A stretch of DNA of 64,000 nucleotides, from contig CBFHJH010000011.1 in assembly GCA_965656185.1 (NCBI GenBank), positions 16,772 to 80,771 on the forward strand, written 5' to 3'. Below, one piece after another: positions 24,126 through 32,223 of this stretch. Both the position numbers and the translations under genes were made by a program. The stretch comes from Croceimicrobium sp965656185 (lineage in GTDB: Bacteria; Bacteroidota; Bacteroidia; Flavobacteriales; Schleiferiaceae). The notes below the pieces were generated by a model that saw only the letters and a list, made by a program, of their open reading frames with translations, was not told where the DNA came from and searched no databases. The first letter of the stretch is position 1, and each line of letters begins with the position of its first letter.

Positions 24126-26680
24126 TCCGAGATACGCATTATATCGCAAAGGCTATGGGAACCGAACATCCTAATTTGGAAGCTCGGACCGTAGCGCATT
24201 TGCTTTGGGATAGTCGTCAGTTTAGCACGGCAAAGGATACGGCATTTTTTGCCCTGCGTGGTAAGAATCACGATGGCCATCGCTACCTGGAAGCGCTTTA
24301 TCAGAAAGGAGTACGCATTTTTGTGGTGGAGGAAATACCCGAAGCCGCTTTCGCGGATGCGCTTTTTCTGAAGGTGGCCGATAGCATCGAAGCTTTGCAA
24401 GAGCTTGGGAAGGCGATTCGAAAGGACTTTAAAGGTGAATTGATCGGGCTTACCGGTTCAAACGGCAAGACCATTACCAAAGAATGGTTGTGGCGCTTGT
24501 TGGATGGTCCGCAAAAAGCTTTCCGAAACCCGAAGTCGTATAATTCTCAAATTGGGGTCCCCCTATCTCTCTGGGAGATGGAAGAGGATGTGGAGATCGC
24601 CATTTTAGAGGCAGGGATTTCCCAGCCTGGGGAAATGACCAAGCTCGCGGCGATCTTGAAACCTAAATGGGGAATATTCACCAACATTGGATCGGCTCAC
24701 GGGGAGAACTTCCCAAATACCGAAGCTAAGATCGCCGAGAAATTTAAATTGTTTGCGGAGGCCGAGCACTTGGTCTATCCGGCAGACGATAGGCTCTTGG
24801 CCGCAGAGCTCCCCAAGCTAGCAGCAAACTCTCCTCTAAAATTACAGCCCTGGTCTTATCATAAAGGTCAAGCCTCTACTTGGATAAATGTTTTGGATCA
24901 AAGAACCGATGCAGTAGACCTAGAGATCCATTATTCGGCCGAGACTTATCTTTTTCACTTGCCTTTTGGCGATGCGGCTTCCCTAGAGAATGTGCTCAAT
25001 GCCCTGGTCTTGGCACTAACTATGGGTGTTCCTTACTTGCACCTGCAAGAGCAGGTTCAGCTTTTGGCACCAGTAGAAATGCGCTTGGAAATGAAGCGAG
25101 GTCGCGAGCAATCGGTGCTTATAAATGACGCCTACAATAGCGATCTAGAGTCGCTTCGCTTAGCCTTACATTTTTTAGAGGCACACGGAAGAGACCGATC
25201 CAAGGTTTTGGTACTGAGTGATCTATTGCAAATTTCTTTGCAGGGAGCCAGCCTGTACGCCAAGGTGGTGGATATCATTGGTCGATTTCAACTGGAAAAG
25301 ATCATTGCCATAGGGCCTCAGCTAAAGCAATTTGGCCTGGCAGAGCTGCCGGTAGATCATTATCCCGATACCGAATCTTTCTTAGCCGCCATTGCCCATT
25401 ATTCTTGGCGCGATAAGGCCATACTCCTTAAGGGCTCAAGGCCTTTCCAATTTGAGCGCATCGATCGTCGCTTGAGCTTAAAGCGACATCAAACCGTCNN
25501 NNNNNNNNNNNNNNNNNNNNNNNNNNNNNNNNNNNNNNNNNNNNNNNNNNNNNNNNNNNNNNNNNNNNNNNNNNNNNNNNNNNNNNNNNNNNNNNNNNTA
25601 GAAGTTTACCTCGATCGCTTGGTGCATAACCTTAATTTTTACCGCAGCCGATTAAGATCCGGTCAGAAGTTGATGGTAATGGTAAAGGCCTTTGCCTATG
25701 GTAGCGGTAGTGAGGAAGTGGCGCGTGTCTTGCAATTTCACGGGGTCGATTACCTAGCGGTGGCTTATGCCGATGAAGGGGTAGCGCTGCGCAAGGCGGG
25801 GGTTGATATGCCGATCATGGTGCTAAATACCGAGTCGGAGGCCTTATTAGAAATGCTAGAGTACGAACTGGAGCCGGAGGTGTATAGTTTGATGCGTTTG
25901 CGAGAAGTGGCAGAGCTGGCCAACAGTGAACAGAGGAAGTTGAAAATACACCTCAAGCTGGAGACCGGTATGAACCGCTTGGGCTTTGAGGCAGAACAGC
26001 TGGAGGATCTCATAGGCATCCTAAAGTCGAATCCTTTACTGGAGCTTTCTTCCATATTCTCGCACCTAGCTGCGTCGGATGATCCCGAGGAAAGTGAATT
26101 TACAAAGGCTCAAATCCAGACCTTTCAAAAAATGGCGGGCCAGATCGAGGCGGCTTTTGATTATCCCATTTTAAAGCACCTAGCGAATACGGGCGCGATC
26201 GAGGATTATCCCGAAGCTTATTTCGATATGGTGCGATTGGGAATCGGATTATACGGCGTGGCGGCACATCCCGAAGAGCAAGCTCAATTGCGACAGGTAA
26301 GCGAACTAAAGGCCACGGTATCTCAAGTGAAAAAAGTGCCTAAGGGTCAAACCGTGGGTTATGGCAGAACATGGACGGCTGATCGAGATACTCGAATTGC
26401 CGTGGTGTCGATCGGTTATGCCGATGGCTTTCCGCGGAGCTTAAGCAATGGTCGCGGTCAAGTGATGATCGGGACTAAGCTCTATCCCGTGGTCGGTCGA
26501 GTTTGTATGGATATGATCATGGTCGATCTGGGCGATGACCTTATTAAAGAAGGTGAGGAAGTCCTCATTTTCGGCGAAAGCTACCCGATTCAAAATATGG
26601 CATCGGCCATGAATACCATCGCCTACGAGGTGCTCACCGGTATTTCATCTCGGGTAAAACGGGTATACTATATGGCCTAG
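24122..26680 (+). CDS. Bifunctional MurF ligase / alanine racemase fusion with assembly gap
   Basis: The N-terminal half is UDP-MurNAc-tripeptide:D-Ala-D-Ala ligase (MurF). It has LIGLTGSNGKTITKEWL (ATP loop), KSYNSQIGVPLSLWEM and DAYNSDLESLRLALHFL. The C-terminal half is alanine racemase, which makes D-Ala with PLP. The PLP lysine is in MVMVKAFAYGSG, the GYGRTW and ADGFPRSLSNG loops follow, and CMDMIMVDLG carries the second active-site region. The fusion couples D-Ala supply to its use in peptidoglycan and is typical of Bacteroidota. The start is a TTG at 24122 that overlaps the thymidine kinase stop; the ATG at 24155 is an alternative. The gap lies at the domain junction, where the flanks HQTV and EVYLDRLVHNL would join with one codon. 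Confidence 0.93.
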   Translation: MIRDTHYIAKAMGTEHPNLEARTVAHLLWDSRQFSTAKDTAFFALRGKNHDGHRYLEALYQKGVRIFVVEEIPEAAFADALFLKVADSIEALQELGKAIRKDFKGELIGLTGSNGKTITKEWLWRLLDGPQKAFRNPKSYNSQIGVPLSLWEMEEDVEIAILEAGISQPGEMTKLAAILKPKWGIFTNIGSAHGENFPNTEAKIAEKFKLFAEAEHLVYPADDRLLAAELPKLAANSPLKLQPWSYHKGQASTWINVLDQRTDAVDLEIHYSAETYLFHLPFGDAASLENVLNALVLALTMGVPYLHLQEQVQLLAPVEMRLEMKRGREQSVLINDAYNSDLESLRLALHFLEAHGRDRSKVLVLSDLLQISLQGASLYAKVVDIIGRFQLEKIIAIGPQLKQFGLAELPVDHYPDTESFLAAIAHYSWRDKAILLKGSRPFQFERIDRRLSLKRHQTVXXXXXXXXXXXXXXXXXXXXXXXXXXXXXXXXXXEVYLDRLVHNLNFYRSRLRSGQKLMVMVKAFAYGSGSEEVARVLQFHGVDYLAVAYADEGVALRKAGVDMPIMVLNTESEALLEMLEYELEPEVYSLMRLREVAELANSEQRKLKIHLKLETGMNRLGFEAEQLEDLIGILKSNPLLELSSIFSHLAASDDPEESEFTKAQIQTFQKMAGQIEAAFDYPILKHLANTGAIEDYPEAYFDMVRLGIGLYGVAAHPEEQAQLRQVSELKATVSQVKKVPKGQTVGYGRTWTADRDTRIAVVSIGYADGFPRSLSNGRGQVMIGTKLYPVVGRVCMDMIMVDLGDDLIKEGEEVLIFGESYPIQNMASAMNTIAYEVLTGISSRVKRVYYMA
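25499..25598. other. Assembly gap of 100 N inside murF-alr
   Basis: The visible flanks read HQTV then a codon ending TA then EVYLDRLVHNL. A single Leu codon would restore the family junction, so the true missing length may be only a base or two. Confidence 0.95.
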
Positions 26681-26733
26681 GACATTTGCCCTAGAGGTCT
26701 AGCCGATTGCCTAAAAATTTAGGACAACTGCCC
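26678..26733. repeat. Imperfect direct repeat upstream of the lipoprotein gene
   Basis: TAGGACATTTGCCC (26678-26691, overlapping the murF-alr stop) and TAGGACAACTGCCC (26720-26733) agree at 12 of 14 positions, 42 nt apart and four helical turns from each other. A CCTAAA-TTTAGG inverted repeat (26710-26723) lies between them. They could be regulator sites for the downstream gene. Confidence 0.4.
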
Positions 26734-26794
26734 GATTGAGGGCGATATGTGTCTACTCTAGTTTCGTCATCGAATAAATAAAATTCCCTTTTTG

Positions 26795-27409
26795 ATGAAA
26801 AAACTAGTTTACCTATTCAGCTTTTTAGCCGCTTTTGGATTGAGTTCATGCGAGGAAGATTCGACTGAGGCCACCGAGGATCCTACTAATAACGGTGGGA
26901 GTAATTCGGTAACCAACAACTCCATAGTTGTAGGAGCACAGAGTGCAGATTTAAATTTATACACCGCCTACATTGCCACGGACTTTAATACCAATAAGGA
27001 TTATATAGACATCTTCATTTACAAGGATAATCCGGCCAACCGCGAAAATTACTTACAATTAACCTTACATGAAATCCCCAGCAGCTCCAAAACTCTAACT
27101 TGGCAAGCGGGTTCTTCAGCGCCAGGAGATCTGGGAGCCGATGAGTTCACCATGTTTCCCAAGGTGGCCGATAAACGTTGGTATGGGGTCTACAGCACTA
27201 ACGGCTTTGAAACTACGGGCGAAATGCAGGCTACCGTTAATGGTTCTAAGTTGACCCTGAGTTTCGAGAACATCGAACTGGCCGATAATTTTATTAGTGC
27301 CAATGTAACGGAGAGAGAGGATGTTTCGGGCAAGGTGACCTTCAATTTGGCCGATCTTCAAAACCTGACCAATAGCATAACCGGTCCTAAGAACTTAGTA
27401 GATGAGTAA
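26795..27409 (+). CDS. Secreted lipoprotein of unknown function
   Basis: This 204-residue protein has a lipoprotein signal: MKKLVYLFSFLAAFGLSSC, with the lipobox ending at the cysteine. An acidic, Thr/Asn-rich linker follows (EEDSTEATEDPTNN), then a beta-rich domain with alternating hydrophobic residues (VVGAQSADLNLYTAYIATDF, MQATVNGSKLTLSFENIEL). It should be anchored in the membrane with the domain exposed to the periplasm or surface. The start is the ATG at 26795; a TTG three bases upstream is less likely. A promoter-like TAGTTTCG (26759-26766) and the direct repeat precede it, and a strong terminator follows. I do not recognise the fold. Confidence 0.65.
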   Translation: MKKLVYLFSFLAAFGLSSCEEDSTEATEDPTNNGGSNSVTNNSIVVGAQSADLNLYTAYIATDFNTNKDYIDIFIYKDNPANRENYLQLTLHEIPSSSKTLTWQAGSSAPGDLGADEFTMFPKVADKRWYGVYSTNGFETTGEMQATVNGSKLTLSFENIELADNFISANVTEREDVSGKVTFNLADLQNLTNSITGPKNLVDE

Positions 27410-27427
27410 ATGTTCGCTGCTTAAAAC

Positions 27428-27466
27428 AAAAAGCCCCAAAGCTGAATTTCAGTTCGGGGCTTTTTT
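27428..27466. terminator. Bidirectional terminator between lipoprotein and M1 peptidase genes
   Basis: AAGCCCC (27431-27437) pairs with GGGGCTT (27456-27462), and an inner CTGAA/TTCAG stem is stacked on it; a T run follows on the plus strand and an A run precedes it. Confidence 0.85.
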
Positions 27467-27476
27467 GTTTTGTCTC

Positions 27477-29360
27477 TTAGCCTTCGTAATTCAATAAGGC
27501 GTCCATGGTCTCTCTACTTACGGCGTGGTAATTAGGGCGGGCCTTGCGGTAAATGTCTTGTGCCATTTGTTCTTGACCGGCCTCTAAAAGTGCCTTGTAG
27601 GTAGGAGTGAGGAATTTACGACGTCCTACCGAAGTAAGGAAGCGCTCCACCTTAGGGTAAACTGCTTCGTAACCAGCGGCAATGGTAGGTTGAAACCAAG
27701 CAGCCGAAATTTCACTATTGCCCGATGCGCTTAAGGCATAAGCCTCATCCAAGGCGGCCAGTTGTTCTTTGCTCACGGTTTCGGGAATGGTGTTGATGAA
27801 GTGCAGCCACTCGTGGGTAGTCCAGGCCTCACTGAGACTTTCTGCTGGTAAATTACCCTGGTTTAGGAACTCATTTAGAGCTTCATCAACCTTAGCGAAG
27901 CGGTCACTATAAACTTCCGGAAGGTTATCGGGGATGCCCGTTTCGTAGATCCATTCATTAACTCGAATACTGTCGAATTCTGCCTCGCTCAGTAAATTCT
28001 CCTTGAGGTAGCTAATGAACTCCTCGGTAGTCATCACCTCGAATTTATGACCTTGGAAATAGTTTTTCAAGAAATCATCAAAGCGCTCGCGGCCTACCGT
28101 TTCTTCGATCAAACGTAAGAAGAAGTAGCCTTTGTCGTAAGGGATACTGGTTACACCATCATCGGGGTTACGACCTTCGAGATCCAATTTCAATTTAGTG
28201 TCATTGGGCATGTCTTTCAACATTTCCGCAGCCGCTTCTTGTAATCCGGCGCGGGTAAGGCTTGCGAGCATTTCGGAATACTCGAGACCGTATACAGCTT
28301 CCATGATCCGGTGCTCGAAGTAAACGGTAAAGCCCTCATTAAGCCAAAAGTCGTCCCAGGTAGCATTGGTTACCAAGTTCCCGCTCCAGCTGTGGGCTAA
28401 TTCGTGGGCCACCAGGCTTACTAAACTACGGTCACCAGCAAGGATAGTAGGAGTAGCAAAGGTTAAACGGGGGTTTTCCATACCGCCGAAGGGAAATGAA
28501 GGTGGAAGAACGATCAAGTCATAGCGCCCCCAGGCATAAGGTCCATAAAGCTCTTCAGCTGCCTGAACCATTTTTTCTAGGTCGGCAAATTCATAAGCGG
28601 AAGTGTCCAATAAAGGGGCTTCAGCGTACACACCGGTACGCTCGCTAATAGCTTCGAAGTATACGTCGCCCGCCGCCAAGGCCAAGAGGTAGGAAGGAAT
28701 AGCCTGAGGCATTTCAAACTCGAAAATCCCCTCCGCATTGCGCTCTTGGGGGTTAGAAGCACTCATCAAGGCGATCATATCGCTCGGTACTTTTACCTTG
28801 GCATTGTAGGTGAAACGCACGCCGGGACTATCTTGAGTAGGAACCCAGCTACGAGCTAAAATCGCTTGACTTTGGGTAAACAAGAAAGGATGTTTCTTAC
28901 CGGCAGTTTGTTCTGGGTCTAACCATTGTAGAGCTCTCGCTTCATCGCCAGTTTGGTAGCTAATGCTCACTTCTTTGCTCTGCGCGCTAATTGGAATACG
29001 TAAGCCTTGACCTAAATGATGGTCGAATTCGCTAAGCTGAAAGTCTACTGGATCTCCGTCGACCTTTACACTTTCGATATCCAAATCGTAAATGTCGAAA
29101 AAGACCGCTTCCGCACCAGGCTTAACTTCAATTTCCCAATTTGCAATGGCGCTAATGGTCTTAGTGTCGAAGTCTACCTTTGCGTCCCAGGTTAAATGTT
29201 TTACTACCGCATCGGCTTTTGCGAAACTGTGGGGGTCTTTTCCAGTTTCCATGGCAATGGTGCTCATTTTACTTTCCGATTTGTCTTCTTTTGGTACTTG
29301 ATTTTGACAAGCACCGAGGGCTACAAGAGATAAGCCCAGTAGAAGGGATTTAGTTCTCAT
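27477..29360 (-). CDS. M1 family zinc aminopeptidase, lipoprotein
   Basis: This 627-residue peptidase is of the aminopeptidase N / leukotriene A4 hydrolase group. The zinc site is complete: H319-E320-x2-H323 in HELAHSWSGN, then E342 in FWLNEGFTVYFEHR. The substrate-amino-terminus motif FGGMENPRLTF precedes it. An N-terminal saddle domain of about 200 residues and a C-terminal helical domain match the LTA4H-like architecture. The start is the ATG at 29360, giving a signal with a lipobox at LGAC, so the enzyme is probably a membrane-anchored lipoprotein in the periplasm; upstream TTG/ATG residues at 29384 are not needed. It probably removes N-terminal residues from peptides. Confidence 0.9.
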   Translation of the reverse strand: MRTKSLLLGLSLVALGACQNQVPKEDKSESKMSTIAMETGKDPHSFAKADAVVKHLTWDAKVDFDTKTISAIANWEIEVKPGAEAVFFDIYDLDIESVKVDGDPVDFQLSEFDHHLGQGLRIPISAQSKEVSISYQTGDEARALQWLDPEQTAGKKHPFLFTQSQAILARSWVPTQDSPGVRFTYNAKVKVPSDMIALMSASNPQERNAEGIFEFEMPQAIPSYLLALAAGDVYFEAISERTGVYAEAPLLDTSAYEFADLEKMVQAAEELYGPYAWGRYDLIVLPPSFPFGGMENPRLTFATPTILAGDRSLVSLVAHELAHSWSGNLVTNATWDDFWLNEGFTVYFEHRIMEAVYGLEYSEMLASLTRAGLQEAAAEMLKDMPNDTKLKLDLEGRNPDDGVTSIPYDKGYFFLRLIEETVGRERFDDFLKNYFQGHKFEVMTTEEFISYLKENLLSEAEFDSIRVNEWIYETGIPDNLPEVYSDRFAKVDEALNEFLNQGNLPAESLSEAWTTHEWLHFINTIPETVSKEQLAALDEAYALSASGNSEISAAWFQPTIAAGYEAVYPKVERFLTSVGRRKFLTPTYKALLEAGQEQMAQDIYRKARPNYHAVSRETMDALLNYEG

Positions 29361-29399
29361 CTTTCTCTTAAATTTGAGACGCAAGTTAAGTGATTAGCC

Positions 29400-29768
29400 A
29401 TGAATAAAATCTTAATCCGTTTATTGATTAATGCCTTGAGCGTCTTTTTTGCCGCTTGGATATTGGGCGACGCTGTTATGCTCAACGGCTTTCTTGGGGC
29501 CGTTGCCGTGGCAATTATTCTGGCGGTCTTGAACTATACGGTTAAACCCCTGCTGATCATTTTCACCATTCCAGCCACCCTTGTCACTTTTGGGCTTTTC
29601 CTTTTCGTGATAAATGCCGTGGTTATCATGTTGGCCGATTCATTTCTCAGCGGATTTGCCGTGGCTAATTTCTGGTGGGCACTACTTTTTTCTTTGCTGA
29701 TCAGTTTTATTAGCTCTCTATTGCGCAACCTTGGGGAAGAACCCCGCGAGCATTCAAGGCTTCCCTAG
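29400..29768 (+). CDS. Phage holin family (Phage_holin_4_2) membrane protein
   Basis: This 122-residue protein has four hydrophobic segments and the family pattern: LIRLLINALSVFFAAWIL, VAVAIILAVLNYTVKPLLII and TIPATLVTFGLFLFVINAVV. Despite its name the family is common in bacterial chromosomes with no phage nearby and its role is unknown. No lysis or phage genes are around it. It is divergent from the M1 peptidase gene (39 nt between starts) and ends one base before the convergent barrel-like gene. Confidence 0.8.
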   Translation: MNKILIRLLINALSVFFAAWILGDAVMLNGFLGAVAVAIILAVLNYTVKPLLIIFTIPATLVTFGLFLFVINAVVIMLADSFLSGFAVANFWWALLFSLLISFISSLLRNLGEEPREHSRLP

Positions 29769-30704
29769 TTATTTATTCCATTTTACCAGGGTGATTCCCA
29801 GACCGGCACTCAGGTACCATCCGATATAAGGTCGATAACCCACTTCGTAATTGGTAGACATGCCAAAGGTCTTGTCGGTTCGGGCTTTTTTCTCGATCTG
29901 ATAACTGCTTAAACCTAGTCTAAAGCCTAGCGGTAGGCTTCCGATCGCTTCTTTGGCCGCATCCTCATTAAAGACCAATACATTGGGATCTTCGTAAGGA
30001 TCACTTAAACTCGTACCCGTAAATAGGGCGTCGAAGTAAAAGGTTCTGCCGAGTGAATTGAATTGGTCACCGAATTGATCGGTTTTTATAAAAACATTGC
30101 GAAAAGTCCGAAGGGCTAGTCCGGCGTACAATCCATTGAGGGAAGCTCGTCCAATGCCATCGGCGAAAATGTCTGCTCCACTGGGATCGGTCAACTCATC
30201 TACCGTTATGGGGCTCGACAAATGCAGGTATCCTGCTCTCAGTAAATAGTCCCTTTTGTTTAGGGCTTGAATGCTGATCGATTTGGTTTGGAAAACCCTT
30301 TTATCATTGTATTCATCACCGTCGGCATCCCAGTCGATGTCGAGCACTATTTTGGTGGGTTTCTTTTTAAGATAACCTCCAAAGCGGTAATATCCTCCCA
30401 GTTCATAATTGCCAAAGGCCGGCGGGTTTTGATAGCCTAATTGGGCCATAGTGAGGTAGCTGCGACGAAATTTAAAGTCGACCCCAATGCCTTTGACCGG
30501 CTCGAAAAACCCCCAAAGGCCCGCATTGAGGTTTAAGGCGTCCAAGCTAGCAAAGGGAACATCCACGTCTAGATAGGAAAGGTTGAGGTTGAGGAATGGC
30601 TGAAAATCAGGGTTATCATAGCTGATTTCGTAATTGATGTTTTGGGCTCGAAGCCCACTGTGACTAAGGGCTATCACTATTAAAAGGACGATTAACTTTT
30701 TCAT
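29769..30704 (-). CDS. Probable outer-membrane beta-barrel protein
   Basis: This 311-residue protein has a signal peptide (MKKLIVLLIVIALSHSGLRAQ) and a mature chain of alternating aromatic and small residues (NLNLSYLDVDVPFASLDALN, YELGGYYRFGGYL, FRLGLSSYQIEKKA), and ends in a hydrophobic strand with aromatic residues (GWYLSAGLGITLVKWNK). This pattern suggests an outer-membrane barrel, though no named family is recognised. Its stop codon directly abuts the holin-family stop, with no intergenic bases. It diverges from the LamG cargo gene. Function unknown. Confidence 0.55.
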   Translation of the reverse strand: MKKLIVLLIVIALSHSGLRAQNINYEISYDNPDFQPFLNLNLSYLDVDVPFASLDALNLNAGLWGFFEPVKGIGVDFKFRRSYLTMAQLGYQNPPAFGNYELGGYYRFGGYLKKKPTKIVLDIDWDADGDEYNDKRVFQTKSISIQALNKRDYLLRAGYLHLSSPITVDELTDPSGADIFADGIGRASLNGLYAGLALRTFRNVFIKTDQFGDQFNSLGRTFYFDALFTGTSLSDPYEDPNVLVFNEDAAKEAIGSLPLGFRLGLSSYQIEKKARTDKTFGMSTNYEVGYRPYIGWYLSAGLGITLVKWNK

Positions 30705-30846
30705 GCTTGATCAATTTCTTTCAAAATTGCCCCTAACCGCAGCCACTCACAATACGACCTTTGCCGTATTTATGCCCTGGTCGGAAAGGTGGGGCCGTCT
30801 GAGTATTAGAACTTTATTCTGTACTTTTCCTGAAACAATCCAATTC

Positions 30847-32223
30847 ATGCTAAGACCAATTACCCTTATCCTTGCCTTGGTTCTTTCTTCAGTACTTTCG
30901 GTACAAGCTCAAAATGCCTTTTCTTTTGATGGAACGGATGATTTTGGGGCTGCGACCAATGGCTCAGCTGTGATTTCCGGAGCTAGTGCATTTTCTATGT
31001 CCATGTGGGTTTATCCCGAAACCTTGGTTTCCGGTTACCCCGACTTTGGTGGAATGGGCGGTTTTAGGAATGAATCGAATTGCGACTTTTACATCTTGCA
31101 GTTGGCTAGTAGTAATGTGGAAGCGCGCTTGCGAAATAGTGCTGGAAGCGTCTATACCATTACCTATAATTCGGGGATGAACATGAACGCTTGGAATCAT
31201 TTCACCTTGGTTTTTAATGGTTCTAGTTTGATATTGTACCACGATGGCACGGCGGTTTCTAGCATTCCTGCTTCGGGCTCCATTACCAATTCTTCCGTTC
31301 CATTTAATGTGGGTTATGTTCCCTTTTCGGGCGCCAATTTTCATTTTGATGGCATCATCGACGATCTAGGACTTTGGGATAAGGCTTTAAGCGCAACGGA
31401 GGTGAGTGATCTTTACAATGGTTGTGGTTATGACTTGACTAAGGCAAATTTGAAAATTGCTTACGAATTCAATCAGGGCCTGGCCAATGGCACAAATACC
31501 TCGATCAGTAGCTTTGCAGACGGGAAGTCTTCCTATAACGCTACTATATCCGGGGCTGCTTTAAGCGGAACTAGCTCCAATTTTGTAAACGGACTATCAA
31601 GTAGCTTTTCCGATTCACTCACCCTTTCAGTTTGCAAGGAGTACATTTCGCCGAGTGGGATGGTGTATACTAGTAACGCGATCTTTACCGATAGCCTCTT
31701 GAGTAGCTCGGGTTGTGATAGTATTTTTTATATCGACCTTACGGTGAGTAATATAGATTCGAGCGTAAGTCAGAGTGGCGATACTTTATGGAGTAATGAT
31801 ACCAGCGCAACCACCACTTATCAGTGGATAAACTGCAATTCCGGTCAAGCGATCAGCGGGGTTACCAGTCGTCGCTTTAGGCCCACCATTAGCGGAACCT
31901 ACGCAGTGGTGGTTCAGAATAATGCTTGTACTGATACCTCCGCTTGCTACACGGTAAATGTTTCGGGCGTGTCTTTAGCAGAAATGGCGCGTGAGAGACT
32001 GGGGCTATACCCAAACCCGGCACGTGATAAAGTCTATTTAGAGGGCCTCGAAGAGATTCAGCCTATGGCTATCCGCTTAATCGATCCGCAAGGTAAGCTT
32101 ATTAGAAGTGAGGACTTTAAGCCTTACGTAGAGCTTAGTGCCTTGCCAGCGGGACTGTTCATGATCCAGGTAGCATTCAAGGATGGCTCTAGTTTGAATA
32201 GATCCTTATTAATAAGAGATTAA
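30847..32223 (+). CDS. T9SS cargo with LamG-type (concanavalin A-like) domain
   Basis: This 458-residue protein starts with MLRPITLILALVLSSVLSVQAQN, a clear signal peptide. The ATG at 30847 is chosen because the 48 codons above it are polar and precede the signal sequence. Residues about 25-230 form a LamG/pentraxin-like fold (AFSFDGTDDFGAATN, FSMSMWVYPETL, NAWNHFTLVFNGSSLILYHD, FDGIIDDLGLWDKALSATEV). Ig-like and disulfide-bearing segments follow (CKEYISPSGMVYTSNAIF, YQWINCNSGQAISGV). The last 80 residues are a T9SS type A sorting domain (LGLYPNPARDKVYLEGL, LIDPQGKLIRSEDF, LPAGLFMIQVAFKDG). It probably binds carbohydrate or other ligand at the surface. Its stop overlaps the convergent SPOR gene by 4 nt. 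Confidence 0.8.
   Translation: MLRPITLILALVLSSVLSVQAQNAFSFDGTDDFGAATNGSAVISGASAFSMSMWVYPETLVSGYPDFGGMGGFRNESNCDFYILQLASSNVEARLRNSAGSVYTITYNSGMNMNAWNHFTLVFNGSSLILYHDGTAVSSIPASGSITNSSVPFNVGYVPFSGANFHFDGIIDDLGLWDKALSATEVSDLYNGCGYDLTKANLKIAYEFNQGLANGTNTSISSFADGKSSYNATISGAALSGTSSNFVNGLSSSFSDSLTLSVCKEYISPSGMVYTSNAIFTDSLLSSSGCDSIFYIDLTVSNIDSSVSQSGDTLWSNDTSATTTYQWINCNSGQAISGVTSRRFRPTISGTYAVVVQNNACTDTSACYTVNVSGVSLAEMARERLGLYPNPARDKVYLEGLEEIQPMAIRLIDPQGKLIRSEDFKPYVELSALPAGLFMIQVAFKDGSSLNRSLLIRD

Noticed and set aside
26710..26723. CCTAAA...TTTAGG as a terminator of murF-alr
   Set aside because: The stem is AT-rich and has no T run after it, so it is more likely part of a regulatory site or chance.
29400..29768. 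Prophage signal from the holin-family gene
   Set aside because: No lysin, terminase, capsid, integrase or att site is near; this family is common outside phages.
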